Counted from the stretch's first letter, positions 1 through 7,962 are shown. The stretch: 64,000 nt of DNA from CAJMSU01 sp964650315 (GCA_964650315.1 CAZYQE010000005.1:1-64000), one strand, 5' to 3'. The notes: generated from the sequence alone by a model not told the origin. A program made the numbers and translations.

Positions 1-50
1 AAGAGAACAGATTTACAGTCTGTCGCGTTTAGCCACTTCGCTACCTCTCC
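1..50 (-). tRNA. tRNA-Tyr (GUA), 3' part cut off by the window edge
   Basis: Read on the minus strand, the sequence starts GGAGAGGTAGCGAAG and reaches an anticodon stem-loop CAGACTGTAAATCTG with anticodon GTA. The variable arm and 3' half lie outside the window. It is the last visible member of a Val-Thr-Tyr cluster. Confidence 0.9.
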
Positions 51-57
51 AAAAAAA

Positions 58-133
<76 letters not shown>

Positions 134-144
134 ATAAAAATAAA

Positions 145-221
145 TGGTGGGCGATATAGGACTCGAACCTATGACCCCCTGCTTGTAAGGCAGGTGCTCT
201 AACCAACTGAGCTAATCGTCC
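145..221 (-). tRNA. tRNA-Val (UAC)
   Basis: The minus-strand cloverleaf carries the anticodon stem-loop CCTGCCTTACAAGCAGG (anticodon TAC), T-loop GTTCGAGTCC and an encoded CCA. The acceptor arms GGACGAT and ATCGCCC pair at six of seven positions and leave an A3-C70 mismatch. It is the promoter-proximal tRNA of the cluster. Confidence 0.95.
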
Positions 222-244
222 GTACAAACCAATTGACAGTATTA

Positions 245-273
245 AATATATCAATTTATAAGTGTTTTGTCAA
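245..273 (-). promoter_or_regulatory. Sigma-A-type promoter of the tRNA cluster
   Basis: On the minus strand a perfect -35 TTGACA (273-268) is followed after 17 bp by -10 TATATT (250-245). The predicted start is about 17 bases before tRNA-Val. Confidence 0.8.
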
Positions 274-311
274 CACTATCATTGATTTTTTTTCCTTTTT
301 TACAGTTGGTT

Positions 312-677
312 TTAATCACTTATTTTTTCAAGTTCTTTTTCTTTTTCTTCTATCCATTCTGGTAATTTTTTATCTAATGTAGAAAATCCCAATTTTGTTT
401 CTTTAATTTTATTTCTATTCTTTCTAGTTATGCGATAATCTAAATCTTTTATACTTAATTTAACTTGAAAAGAATCGATATCTTCATCCTCTATTACCTT
501 TGATTTAATTGTCTCACCTATCTTAACATAATCAGCAGGATTTCTAACAAATGAATCAGATATTTCTGATATATGTATTAAACCACTATTATAATCATCT
601 AATCCCACAAAAATACCATACTTTTCTATACCAGTAACTACACCAGTTACTACATCTCCTTTTTTATACCTAGTCAT
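312..677 (-). CDS. yugI: S1 RNA-binding domain protein, YugI/CvfD (general stress protein 13) family
   Basis: This 121-residue protein opens with one S1 (OB-fold) domain, residues about 3-75, carrying the typical GxVTGIEKYGIFVGL and GLIHISEIS signatures. A charged tail ends in GFSTLDKKLPEWIEEKEKE, which matches the C-terminal signature of YugI. Family members associate with ribosomes and RNA and act in stress or virulence regulation. An ATG at 677 preceded by AAGGTG is preferred over an upstream in-frame ATG at 695 that lacks a ribosome site. The gene diverges from the NifU-like gene. Confidence 0.85.
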   Translation of the reverse strand: MTRYKKGDVVTGVVTGIEKYGIFVGLDDYNSGLIHISEISDSFVRNPADYVKIGETIKSKVIEDEDIDSFQVKLSIKDLDYRITRKNRNKIKETKLGFSTLDKKLPEWIEEKEKELEKISD

Positions 678-696
678 ACTAACACCTTCTTGCATA

Positions 697-725
697 ATTA
701 TAACATTAAAATTTAATTATAACAA
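697..725 (-). promoter_or_regulatory. Promoter of the S1-domain gene
   Basis: Minus strand: -35 TTGTTA (725-720), 17 bp spacer, -10 TATAAT (702-697). A TATAAT at 753-758 on the plus strand probably serves the divergent NifU-like gene. Confidence 0.6.
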
Positions 726-774
726 ATGCTTTACTAAAATATACAAAAAAGTTATAATATTATTGGTGATAGCA

Positions 775-1005
775 ATGAAAAAAGACATTGAATTAAAAAT
801 TATATCAATAATAGATAAAATAAGACCTTTTATTGTTAATGATGGTGGTAATATTGAATTTATTAAATATGAAGATAATATAGTCTATGTAAGAATGTCT
901 GGTGCATGTGCAGACTGTCAAATGTTAGACATAACTTTAAGTAATGGTATTGAGGATATATTAAAAAATGAAATACCAGAAATAAAAGAAGTAAAAAATA
1001 TTTAA
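775..1005 (+). CDS. yutI: NifU C-terminal-domain Fe-S scaffold/carrier protein (NfuA/YutI type)
   Basis: This 76-residue protein is a stand-alone NifU C-terminal domain. It carries the glycine-rich segment NDGGNIEF and the cluster-binding CxxC as CADC near residue 46. Such proteins hold a labile 4Fe-4S cluster between two subunits and pass it to apo-enzymes in the cytoplasm. The ATG at 775 lies 4 bases after GGTGAT; an in-frame TTG at 763 overlaps this ribosome site and is less likely. B. subtilis YutI is longer, so this is a minimal form. It converges tail to tail on the YutH-like gene. Confidence 0.85.
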   Translation: MKKDIELKIISIIDKIRPFIVNDGGNIEFIKYEDNIVYVRMSGACADCQMLDITLSNGIEDILKNEIPEIKEVKNI

Positions 1006-1623
1006 TTATAACCAATTAATATTAGGTATTATTACAAATTTATTAATTTCTTTATATACAAGTTTTAAATATTTTTCATATTCTATAGTTCTACTTATAA
1101 TAGGAACTATTTTTTTTTGATCTATTTTTTTATTAATAATTTCATCATATAAATCAAAATAAAAACAAGGAAATAATAATCTACCATAAATTAATAAAAA
1201 ATCATTTCTATTTAAATTAAGTTTTTTAAAAAAACCATTAAAATTAAAATTAGAATAATCTTTATTAAAAAATATGTATTTTAAATACTGACTAATATCT
1301 CTAGCTCTATAATCAGCAACTAAGTTCATTGGATTATAATAATTAGTTCTATCAATTCTTTTATGACTAATAACTAATGGTAAAAAACTACCATCAAAAT
1401 TATATTTAATATATGAAATAGCATTTTCTGCTAAACCTAAATAATAATTAAAACTCTCAGAAATATATTCATAGTCTTTAATATGTAATTGCTGATACTC
1501 ATAATAATCAACTTTCTTAGTCCATAAAGATATCCAATTAGACCTATCTAAGTCTTTATCATAACTATTAAGTATATATTTATTATTAACAATATCCTCA
1601 TAAATATTTACATAGTTTTTCAT
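1006..1623 (-). CDS. yutH: YutH-like spore-coat kinase-fold protein, short form
   Basis: This 205-residue protein resembles the C-terminal part of the spore-coat-associated YutH/CotS family, a kinase-like fold thought to be inactive. Supporting segments are YYLGLAENAISYI near residue 62, an HKR segment, the AxYRARDISQYLKY segment and FLLIYGRLLFPCFYF. Family members are usually well over 300 residues, so the N-terminal lobe is missing or very reduced. The ATG at 1623 follows GAGTGAT; a GTG nine bases upstream is less likely. Its place near yutD, yunB and the NifU-like gene parallels the B. subtilis yut region. A coat role is inferred. Confidence 0.65.
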   Translation of the reverse strand: MKNYVNIYEDIVNNKYILNSYDKDLDRSNWISLWTKKVDYYEYQQLHIKDYEYISESFNYYLGLAENAISYIKYNFDGSFLPLVISHKRIDRTNYYNPMNLVADYRARDISQYLKYIFFNKDYSNFNFNGFFKKLNLNRNDFLLIYGRLLFPCFYFDLYDEIINKKIDQKKIVPIISRTIEYEKYLKLVYKEINKFVIIPNINWL

Positions 1624-1649
1624 ATAAATCACTCAATATAATTTTATGC

Positions 1650-1676
1650 AAAAAAAAAGGAAAATAATTCCCTTTT
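1650..1676 (-). terminator. Intrinsic terminator after the 408-residue acidic protein gene
   Basis: Minus strand: AAAAAGGGAA, a short loop, TTCCTTTTTTTTT. The U-tract is at 1658-1650, directly after the stop codon. Confidence 0.8.
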
Positions 1677-2902
1677 TAAAATTTCATTGACATATTAGCA
1701 CTACCATTCATAACATTAGAAAGTGCTGCAGTAAATTCTTCTGCTTCTTTAGCTCTTGCTAAATTTTCTTCTTCTGCTTTTTTACTCTTATCAAGTTCTT
1801 CTTTCATAGCAGTTTTATAATTAATAAAATCAGCTTTTGCTTTTTCTTTTTCTTGTTCTTTTTCCATTGCTAATTTTTCTGAATCAGCAGTTTTTCTTTC
1901 TTGCTCATCTTTCTCAGCTTGAAGTTCCTTTACTTCAGATAATAAATCATCTAATTCAACAGAACCAAGATTAGAAGTATCTACATCATTATCAATAGAT
2001 GGAGCAATTTCTTCTTTATCAACATCAATCTTATCAAAATTTATATTTTCAAAATTAAATAATTGATTATCATCTTCTTTATTATCTTCTATATTTTCTT
2101 CAAAATTTATTTTTTCTTCTGATTCAGGTTCTGAATTAACAGGTATATCTATATCATTACTAAAATTATTAACATTATCATCATAAGTGAATGAAATATT
2201 ATTTGTATCTTCTATTGTATTAGTAACTTCTTCTGGAGATATAACAACCTCATCTTGTTTAGGTTGATTAAAATCTATTTGATCAAAAGCATCTTGTACA
2301 GTTTGATCATTACTAACAACATCATTAGATTGTTCATCACTTATATCATCAACAACTGGTTGATTAAAATCTATTCTATCAAATGCATCTTTAACAGCTT
2401 GCTTAATTTCTTCTTCATCTACTGTATTTACTGAGTCATTAGTATTAGCCTCACCACTGAATGCATTATTAACATTAGTTGTAATATTATTATACATTTC
2501 ACTACTAATAGCTAACACTCTTCTCTTAAATGTTTGGTATAATCCATCCTTTTCATCAACAAGCATAATAGTATCAGCTAAATTACCAACATTAACTGCT
2601 ACTTTATTTAAATTAACTTCTGGTGGAGTAACCACTGTATCATTATATGGAACATTTTCTTCTGCAACTACATTATTTTCAGGATTAAAAGTATTAGTCT
2701 CTACTGGAATAGATTGTTCAGATTGAACTGGTGTTTCTACAACAGAAGTAGGTTGCTCTGGAGCTTCTACTACATCACTACTAACTGACTTCATCCATAC
2801 ATTAACAGTATTTGCAAAAGACGCTTGTCTTAATTTTATTTTTCTTGATTGACCAACCAAGAAACAATTTAAATCCTTAATATTCTTTAATTCATAATTC
2901 AT
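1676..2902 (-). CDS. Acidic, low-complexity protein with an internal repeat and C-terminal coiled coil; function unknown
   Basis: I do not recognise this 408-residue protein. A short basic N-terminus (residues 1-40) is followed by a Pro/Glu/Val-rich stretch. A more ordered island around residues 95-150 contains LADTIMLVDEKDG. A long Asp/Asn/Glu-rich region follows, with two near-copies of a unit spelled AFDRIDFNQP and AFDQIDFNQP about 45 residues apart. The last 100 residues are Lys/Glu/Ala-rich with heptad character (coiled coil). There is no signal peptide or membrane segment, suggesting a cytoplasmic scaffold. A ribosome site AGGGGG precedes the ATG. It lies downstream of the DUF1292 gene in the sporulation-rich block. 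Confidence 0.75.
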   Translation of the reverse strand: MNYELKNIKDLNCFLVGQSRKIKLRQASFANTVNVWMKSVSSDVVEAPEQPTSVVETPVQSEQSIPVETNTFNPENNVVAEENVPYNDTVVTPPEVNLNKVAVNVGNLADTIMLVDEKDGLYQTFKRRVLAISSEMYNNITTNVNNAFSGEANTNDSVNTVDEEEIKQAVKDAFDRIDFNQPVVDDISDEQSNDVVSNDQTVQDAFDQIDFNQPKQDEVVISPEEVTNTIEDTNNISFTYDDNVNNFSNDIDIPVNSEPESEEKINFEENIEDNKEDDNQLFNFENINFDKIDVDKEEIAPSIDNDVDTSNLGSVELDDLLSEVKELQAEKDEQERKTADSEKLAMEKEQEKEKAKADFINYKTAMKEELDKSKKAEEENLARAKEAEEFTAALSNVMNGSANMSMKF

Positions 2903-2918
2903 TACATAAGCCCCCTAA

Positions 2919-3188
2919 CTATTCAGCCTTTGAAAGCTCACGTAATACATCTTTAACTCTGTTCCATTCCTCTTCTTCATCAACACCTAAAAGTTTTGGT
3001 TCACCTGAAGAGCGATCTACATTTGATACATATACAGTAACATTTTCATTTTCATCTTTTTCATTTTTTGTATAAACTACATATTCTTTACCAGTGTCCT
3101 TAAATTCAAAAGCTAAAACTACATTAACTTCTTCTCTAGAACCATCTTCTTTTACTATTGTCATAATTTTAGTTTCATTGTTATTCAT
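2919..3188 (-). CDS. DUF1292 (YrzB-like) protein
   Basis: This 89-residue acidic protein has the DUF1292 layout: KIMTIVKEDGS, then a FEFKDTGKEYVVYT strand pair, a VYVSNVD segment, and a C-terminal EEEEWNRVKDVL helix. The family is widespread in Firmicutes and lacks a firm biochemical role. The ATG at 3188 follows GGGAGGAAG at ideal spacing; the open frame extends further upstream without a ribosome site. A second paralogue is encoded at 59266-59559 in the ruvX/mltG block. Confidence 0.85.
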   Translation of the reverse strand: MNNNETKIMTIVKEDGSREEVNVVLAFEFKDTGKEYVVYTKNEKDENENVTVYVSNVDRSSGEPKLLGVDEEEEWNRVKDVLRELSKAE

Positions 3189-3252
3189 AATTCTTCCTCC
3201 CTTATTATTCATATAATATAATTTTATCATAAATTAAAATAATTACAAGTAG

Positions 3253-3534
3253 TTAATTAACTTTTTTTAATAAGAAAGTCTTAGAACCATAACTACAATA
3301 ATTCTTTTTATAATTATCTATATTTTCTATATTATTTATATCTTTAACTTTTTCATTTTTTTTATCATAAAAACCCTTTAATCTAACTTTATCATATGAA
3401 TAATCTCCAAAGATATAATCAAAAGGACTAAAATAATCTGTATCATTTAATTTTTCTTTAACTTCATCTAAATCAAAACAATTATCATCTTCTATTAATT
3501 CATAATTTATATCATTTATTACAACTTTTTTCAT
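3253..3534 (-). CDS. yutD: YutD-like protein (DUF1027)
   Basis: This 93-residue cytoplasmic protein aligns along its whole length with YutD. Shared points are the opening NDINYELIED, the core DYIFGDYSYDKVRLKGFYD around residues 38-58, and a cysteine-containing YCSYGSKTFLLKKV end. Its function is unknown. It sits between yunB and the DUF1292 gene, as yutD sits close to yunB in B. subtilis, which supports the assignment. Confidence 0.8.
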   Translation of the reverse strand: MKKVVINDINYELIEDDNCFDLDEVKEKLNDTDYFSPFDYIFGDYSYDKVRLKGFYDKKNEKVKDINNIENIDNYKKNYCSYGSKTFLLKKVN

Positions 3535-3568
3535 ACTTTCACCTCATCTTTATTTTAGTATATCATAA

Positions 3569-4291
3569 TTACTTACCTTTTGGTAAAGAAAACACTTTAG
3601 AATCCTTATTAATAATACCACCATAATAATCAGGAACAGCACCTTGAATAATTTTAATAGTAAGAGGTGCATCTATAGAAATAACACTATCTTTAGACAT
3701 TTTAGGCATAGAAATACGTTCTTTTATTTCTACATGCAAATATATTTCAACATATAAATTATTAATACCATAATTTGTAACTTTAGTTTTTAAATTACAA
3801 TTAACTTGTCCTAAAAAAGACATCTTTATAGGTATAATTGGACCAACATTAGCTAAAAAACCATTACCACTTAATGAACCCATTGGTATCTCACAAACTA
3901 CCCCATTTTTTATATAATGAAATTTACTACCCTTAAATATATCAGATACCATAAAATTATTAAGTTTACCATCTTCTAATAGAATAAGTTTTTTTTGAAT
4001 ATTATTAGAAATTTTATCTAATAATATATTTACTTTTTTAGTATTATAATCTATTATTTCTACCTCATTTTTACTATTCTTATTCAATATAAATAAATCA
4101 CTATCAAGTTCCTTAGATAATAATTCATTTACACTACCATCTACAACATTAGAAGTAATTCTCTCTACTTCTAAATTTAAATAATTATATAAAATAGAAT
4201 TAATTTTTACACTAAATATTTGCACTAAAAAAAAAGATAGTAAAAATACAGATAATAATAAATAAAAACTTTTTATTAAATACTTCTTCAT
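3569..4291 (-). CDS. yunB: Sporulation protein YunB
   Basis: This 240-residue protein has one N-terminal membrane segment (about residues 7-28) and a long extracytoplasmic or forespore-facing domain. The C-terminal half carries YunB hallmarks: PIKMSFLGQVNCNLKTKVT followed by NYGINNLYVEIYLHVEI, and the terminal APLTIKIIQGAVPDYYGG. YunB is needed for normal sporulation in B. subtilis and is made late in the mother cell. It overlaps ylmC by four bases (ATGA), implying translational coupling in a sigG-ylmC-yunB unit. Confidence 0.88.
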   Translation of the reverse strand: MKKYLIKSFYLLLSVFLLSFFLVQIFSVKINSILYNYLNLEVERITSNVVDGSVNELLSKELDSDLFILNKNSKNEVEIIDYNTKKVNILLDKISNNIQKKLILLEDGKLNNFMVSDIFKGSKFHYIKNGVVCEIPMGSLSGNGFLANVGPIIPIKMSFLGQVNCNLKTKVTNYGINNLYVEIYLHVEIKERISMPKMSKDSVISIDAPLTIKIIQGAVPDYYGGIINKDSKVFSLPKGK

Positions 4292-4515
4292 AATCTAGAA
4301 TTAACTAAAATAACATCCTCTCCGATTTTAGTAATATTCTTCCAAGTTATTTTTGTTTCCCCTTCTCTATTAAAAGAAAACATAGTCTTATTAGCTTCTA
4401 TTATTAAATACTCTATTACTCCTTCAGAGTTAATATCAACATCTATTATATTACCTATATTTTTACCATCAACAACATTTACTATATGTTTATTTTGTAA
4501 ATCAGATAAACGCAT
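4288..4515 (-). CDS. ylmC: YlmC/YmxH-family PRC-barrel protein
   Basis: This 75-residue protein is a single PRC-barrel domain: MRLSDLQNKHIVNVVDGKNI, then GNIIDVDIN, EYLIIEA and a terminal WKNITKIGEDVILV. YlmC/YmxH proteins are sporulation-associated in Clostridia and Bacilli and are commonly encoded just downstream of sigG, exactly as here. It probably acts as a small scaffolding or RNA-binding barrel. The stop overlaps the yunB start. Confidence 0.88.
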   Translation of the reverse strand: MRLSDLQNKHIVNVVDGKNIGNIIDVDINSEGVIEYLIIEANKTMFSFNREGETKITWKNITKIGEDVILVNSRL

Positions 4516-4542
4516 AATATCACCTAATAAAATATATGCATA

Positions 4543-5319
4543 TTATCTCAAAACTTTCTTTAACTGTTTTATAGCACCTTTTTCTATTCTAGATACTTGA
4601 GCTTGACTAATACATAATTCATCAGCTATTTCCATTTGTGTTTTTCCTATTATAAACCTTTCATCTAAAATATATTTTTCTCTACTATCTAGTTTACTAA
4701 TAGCTTCTTCTATCGCAATCCTATTAGAAAAAATTTCACTATTTTCTTTCTTATCTTCTAATTGATCAGCTAAATATATAGTATCTCCTCCATCAGAATA
4801 TATTGGTTCAAACATACTAATAGGTTCTCTTAAAGACTCTAATGAATTAACTATATCAAATGGTTTTAAATCTAAGTAATTAGCTATTTCTTCTATAGTT
4901 GCTTCTCTTCCGTTTTTTAATAAATATTCTACTTTATATTTTAAACTTCTATAAGCAATATCTTTTAAAGATATACTAACTCTAATACTATTATTATCTC
5001 TTAAATATCTTCTGACTTCACCTAATATCATAGGAACAGCATAAGTAGAAAACTTAACATCATGTTCTAAACTAAAATTGTCTATTGCTTTTAATAATCC
5101 TACACAACCTATTTGAAATAAATCATCCATATTCTCTCCACGATTATTAAATCTTTTTAATATAGATAAAACTAATTTTAAATTACCTTCTACTAACAAA
5201 TCCCTAGCAAATAAATCACCTTCATGCATTTTCTTAAATAAAACTTTCATTTCTTTATTACTAAGTACTTTTATATTATTAGTATCAATACCACTTATTT
5301 CTACTTTATATTTTGCGAT
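4543..5319 (-). CDS. sigG: RNA polymerase sporulation sigma factor SigG
   Basis: This roughly 258-residue sigma-70 protein has region 2 (LFQIGCVGLLKAIDNF, then KFSTYAVPMILGEVRRYLRD), region 3 and a region 4 helix-turn-helix (TQMEIADELCISQAQVSRIEKGAIK). The N-terminus reads AKYKVEISGIDT, matching the RNKVEI-type start of SigG, and FEPIYSDGGD is SigG-like. SigG directs late forespore transcription. There is no ATG or GTG at the expected start. A strong GGGAGGG (5331-5326) sits six bases before an ATC at 5319, which would give exactly the family N-terminus; the alternative TTG at 5334 overlaps this ribosome site. I chose the ATC tentatively. Confidence 0.93.
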   Translation of the reverse strand: MAKYKVEISGIDTNNIKVLSNKEMKVLFKKMHEGDLFARDLLVEGNLKLVLSILKRFNNRGENMDDLFQIGCVGLLKAIDNFSLEHDVKFSTYAVPMILGEVRRYLRDNNSIRVSISLKDIAYRSLKYKVEYLLKNGREATIEEIANYLDLKPFDIVNSLESLREPISMFEPIYSDGGDTIYLADQLEDKKENSEIFSNRIAIEEAISKLDSREKYILDERFIIGKTQMEIADELCISQAQVSRIEKGAIKQLKKVLR

Positions 5320-5337
5320 ATAAATCCCTCCCAATTA

Positions 5338-5367
5338 AATATTGAAGAAATTTATATTTTCTTATAC
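5338..5367 (-). promoter_or_regulatory. Possible forespore (sigma-F/G-type) promoter upstream of sigG
   Basis: Minus strand: GTATA (5367-5363) fits the forespore -35 consensus GHATR. After 18 bp comes CAATATT (5344-5338), a partial match to CATNHTA. sigG is normally transcribed by sigma-F and then by itself, so the match is expected, but it is imperfect and the leader would be very short. Confidence 0.3.
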
Positions 5368-5398
5368 AAAAAAAAGATTACTTTTCTAAGTAATCTTT
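5368..5398 (-). terminator. Intrinsic terminator after trmL
   Basis: Minus strand: AAAGATTACTTAGAAAAGTA ATCTTT followed by a run of Ts at 5375-5368. The stem overlaps the last codons of trmL. Confidence 0.85.
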
Positions 5399-5884
5399 AC
5401 CTTTATGTGGTTCTTCTTTTAATAAGTCATTATAATCTTGTTGTCTTAAAGCTTCATATATAACAATAGCTACACTATTAGATACATTTAAAGCTCTAAC
5501 ATTATCAGTCATAGGTATTCTCATACAATGATCCAAATCATTCTTTAATACTTCTTTTGGAATACCAGTTGATTCTTTACCAAATATAAAATATAAATTA
5601 TTATCTTTATTACTATAATCAAAACTAGTATGTGGTTTTCTACCATATCTTGTAAAGTAATAATAAATACCTTTATTCTTACTTACAAAATCATCAAAGT
5701 TTTCATATACTTCATAATCCAACTTATCAATATAATTAACACCACTTCTTTTTAAATACTTATCATCTAAAGAAAAGCCCAAAGGCTTTATTAAATGTAA
5801 TTTAGTATTAGTTGCGACACAAGTTCTCATTATATTACCAGTATTTTGTGGTATTTCTGGTTCAAATAATACTATATTATTCAT
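5378..5884 (-). CDS. trmL: tRNA (cytidine/uridine-34 2'-O)-methyltransferase TrmL
   Basis: This 168-residue SPOUT-family methyltransferase uses S-adenosylmethionine to methylate the ribose of the wobble base of leucine tRNAs. Family signatures are NIVLFEPEIPQNTGNIMRTC at the N-terminus, LHLIKPLGFSLDDKYLKRSG, FGKESTGIPKEVL (knot region) and RIPMTDNVRALNVSNSVAI at the C-terminal trefoil knot. The length is typical. It is immediately downstream of the thioredoxin-like gene and ends in a terminator ahead of sigG. Confidence 0.95.
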   Translation of the reverse strand: MNNIVLFEPEIPQNTGNIMRTCVATNTKLHLIKPLGFSLDDKYLKRSGVNYIDKLDYEVYENFDDFVSKNKGIYYYFTRYGRKPHTSFDYSNKDNNLYFIFGKESTGIPKEVLKNDLDHCMRIPMTDNVRALNVSNSVAIVIYEALRQQDYNDLLKEEPHKGKDYLEK

Positions 5885-5885
5885 A

Positions 5886-6404
5886 TTATTTTCCTATTTT
5901 ATTAAGATCTAGAAAACTCTTAGTCTTAGAAATAGTTAATGTTTCATCTTCACTACCTTGTAATATATTAGTAACCTTAGAATCTTCAAATACTACGAAT
6001 GCTGGATAATTATTAGTTAATTTTTCTTTATATTTATGATTCTTATTAAAATTATTTATAAAACTATCCATATTAGAATCACTTAAATTAATATAAATTA
6101 TAGAATTAGCTAAATTTTTATCATCAATTAACTTAATAAAATCTTTTTCATAATTACGACATTCAAAACTACTAGCTGTACACATATAAAGTACTGTAGT
6201 TGGATTTTCCATTAAATAAGAATCTATTTCACTTTCTGTTATCTCTGATAAATGTCCTCTAACTACAGGTATTTGTCTTTGAGATTCATCATATACCTTA
6301 TAACAATTACATAAATAAATTACTAAAACAATAGATACTAAAAATATTATACCTAAAATAACATAATTCTTTACTGGAATTTTCTTATCTTCTTTCTTAG
6401 TCAT
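5886..6404 (-). CDS. Membrane-anchored thioredoxin-like protein without a CxxC
   Basis: This 172-residue protein has a basic N-terminus, one membrane segment (about residues 14-32) and an extracytoplasmic thioredoxin-like domain. TTVLYMCTASSFECRNYEKD resembles the active-site strand and helix of bacteriocin-accessory-type thioredoxins, where PSCxxC is normal. Here the first cysteine of the pair is serine (SFEC) and a cysteine lies six residues before it. NYPAFVVFEDSKV corresponds to the cis-proline region. A disulfide or thiol role outside the membrane is inferred. It directly precedes trmL. Confidence 0.7.
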   Translation of the reverse strand: MTKKEDKKIPVKNYVILGIIFLVSIVLVIYLCNCYKVYDESQRQIPVVRGHLSEITESEIDSYLMENPTTVLYMCTASSFECRNYEKDFIKLIDDKNLANSIIYINLSDSNMDSFINNFNKNHKYKEKLTNNYPAFVVFEDSKVTNILQGSEDETLTISKTKSFLDLNKIGK

Positions 6405-6486
6405 AATATCACATCCTCTATTTATATTTTATCATAAATAATCACTTTTTAATACAAGAAAATAATTAAATAACATTTTATTGTCA

Positions 6487-6514
6487 ATAAAAAAAGAAGA
6501 CAAGTCTTCTTTTA
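6487..6514 (-). terminator. Intrinsic terminator after the M18 aminopeptidase
   Basis: Minus strand: AAAAGAAGACTTGTCTTCTT followed by a run of Ts; a perfect GAAGAC/GTCTTC stem at the gene end. Confidence 0.85.
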
Positions 6515-7885
6515 GCACTTAGTTAAGAATGTAATATAACCTTTATAAGCTTCATAAATATCTGCTTTTGAAGTTATTTCCCATGGTGCATGCATACTTA
6601 GAACTGCTACTCCACTATCTATAACTTCGACATTATGATTAGCTAAGATATAAGCAATAGTTCCTCCTCCACCAATATCTACTTTACCTAATTCTGCAAA
6701 TTGATATGAAACATTATCTTCATCTAAAATCTTTCTTAATTTAGCAATATATTCTGCATTAGCATCATTACTACCACTCTTTCCTCTAGCTCCTGTAAAT
6801 TTACAGAAAGCCATACCTTTTCCAAAGAAAGATGAATTTTTCTTCTCCATAACCTCTGCATATAGTGGATCATAAGCAGCATTAACATCACTAGATAACA
6901 TTTTAGAATTACTTAATACTCTACTAGTAGAAACAGAACTATCATAACCTAATAATAAACATATTTCACTAATAGCATTTTCATAAAATTTAGAATGCAT
7001 TCCAGTAGCACCAACACTACCTATTTCTTCTTTATCTACTAAAATACAACTAATTGTTTTATCAGTACTAGGACAATCTAAGAATGAAACCAAAGATGTA
7101 TAAGCACATACTCTATCATCTTGACCATATCCCATTACCATTGATTTATCTAGGCCAAAGTCTCTTGCCTTACCTGCAGGTACTACTTCTAATTCTGCAG
7201 ATAAGAAATCTTCTTCTGTAATATTATATTTTTCCTTTAATATATTTAATATGTTTTTCTTAACAGCTTCTTTTTTATCATCTAATGGCTTACTACCAAT
7301 TAATATATCTAACTTTTCACCTTCAATTACTTTGATAGCTTTCTTCTCCATTTGATCTTGAGCTAAATGAGGAAGTAAATCAGTTATACCAAATACAGGG
7401 TCATTATCTTCTTCCCCAATATTTATATCTATTTTTTCTAAATCTTTTTTAACTACTACACCATGTATTGCAAGTGGTAAAGTAACCCATTGATATTTTT
7501 TAATTCCACCATAATAGTGTGTATCAAAATAAGCAAAACCTTCATCTTCATACATAGGATTAGCTTTTAAATCTATTCTTGGTGAATCAATATGAGCACC
7601 TAATATATTCATACCATCTTTAATAATATCTTTACCAATTACAAATAAAGCAACTGCTTTATTCATATTATTAACATATACTTTATCTCCACATTTAATT
7701 CTAGTATTAGAATTTACTAAATCATCTAAATTTTTAAAACCATTCTCTTCTACTAAATTAACTATAGTATTTACACATTCTCTTTCAGTTTTATTATTTG
7801 ATAAAAAATCTTTATAACCATCACATACTTTATTTAATTCTTTAATATCTTTTTCTTCATACTTTAACCAACTATTCTTTTTCAT
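6512..7885 (-). CDS. M18-family zinc aminopeptidase
   Basis: This 457-residue cytoplasmic metallopeptidase belongs to family M18 (aspartyl aminopeptidase-like). Metal and catalytic motifs are present: GAHIDSPRID (metal His/Asp) about residue 95, VDKEEIGS (catalytic Glu pair), the GYDSSVSTSR and SSDVNAAYDP segments, and SMHAPWEI (last metal His) near the end. It releases N-terminal residues from peptides. The ATG at 7885 follows GGTGAT; an upstream open extension of 29 residues lacks a ribosome site. It is transcribed behind the rubrerythrin terminator and ends with its own terminator. Confidence 0.93.
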   Translation of the reverse strand: MKKNSWLKYEEKDIKELNKVCDGYKDFLSNNKTERECVNTIVNLVEENGFKNLDDLVNSNTRIKCGDKVYVNNMNKAVALFVIGKDIIKDGMNILGAHIDSPRIDLKANPMYEDEGFAYFDTHYYGGIKKYQWVTLPLAIHGVVVKKDLEKIDINIGEEDNDPVFGITDLLPHLAQDQMEKKAIKVIEGEKLDILIGSKPLDDKKEAVKKNILNILKEKYNITEEDFLSAELEVVPAGKARDFGLDKSMVMGYGQDDRVCAYTSLVSFLDCPSTDKTISCILVDKEEIGSVGATGMHSKFYENAISEICLLLGYDSSVSTSRVLSNSKMLSSDVNAAYDPLYAEVMEKKNSSFFGKGMAFCKFTGARGKSGSNDANAEYIAKLRKILDEDNVSYQFAELGKVDIGGGGTIAYILANHNVEVIDSGVAVLSMHAPWEITSKADIYEAYKGYITFLTKC

Positions 7886-7929
7886 ATAATCACCTCTAAT
7901 AATAGAATAACACATTTTTTCTATTTCAA

Positions 7930-7962
7930 ACAAAAAAAGAGTAAAAATACTCTTTTTTTTAA
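7930..7962 (-). terminator. Intrinsic terminator after rubrerythrin
   Basis: Minus strand: AAAAAGAGTATTTTTACTCT plus a run of Ts at 7937-7931. It separates rbr from the M18 peptidase gene. Confidence 0.85.

Noticed and set aside
4543..5319. SigF instead of SigG
   Set aside because: The KVEISGID-type start, the FEPIYSDGGD segment and the downstream ylmC gene are typical of SigG; no spoIIAA/AB genes precede it.
5812..6009. Plus-strand open frame over trmL and the thioredoxin-like gene
   Set aside because: Antisense to two well-supported genes with no ribosome site; a shadow frame.
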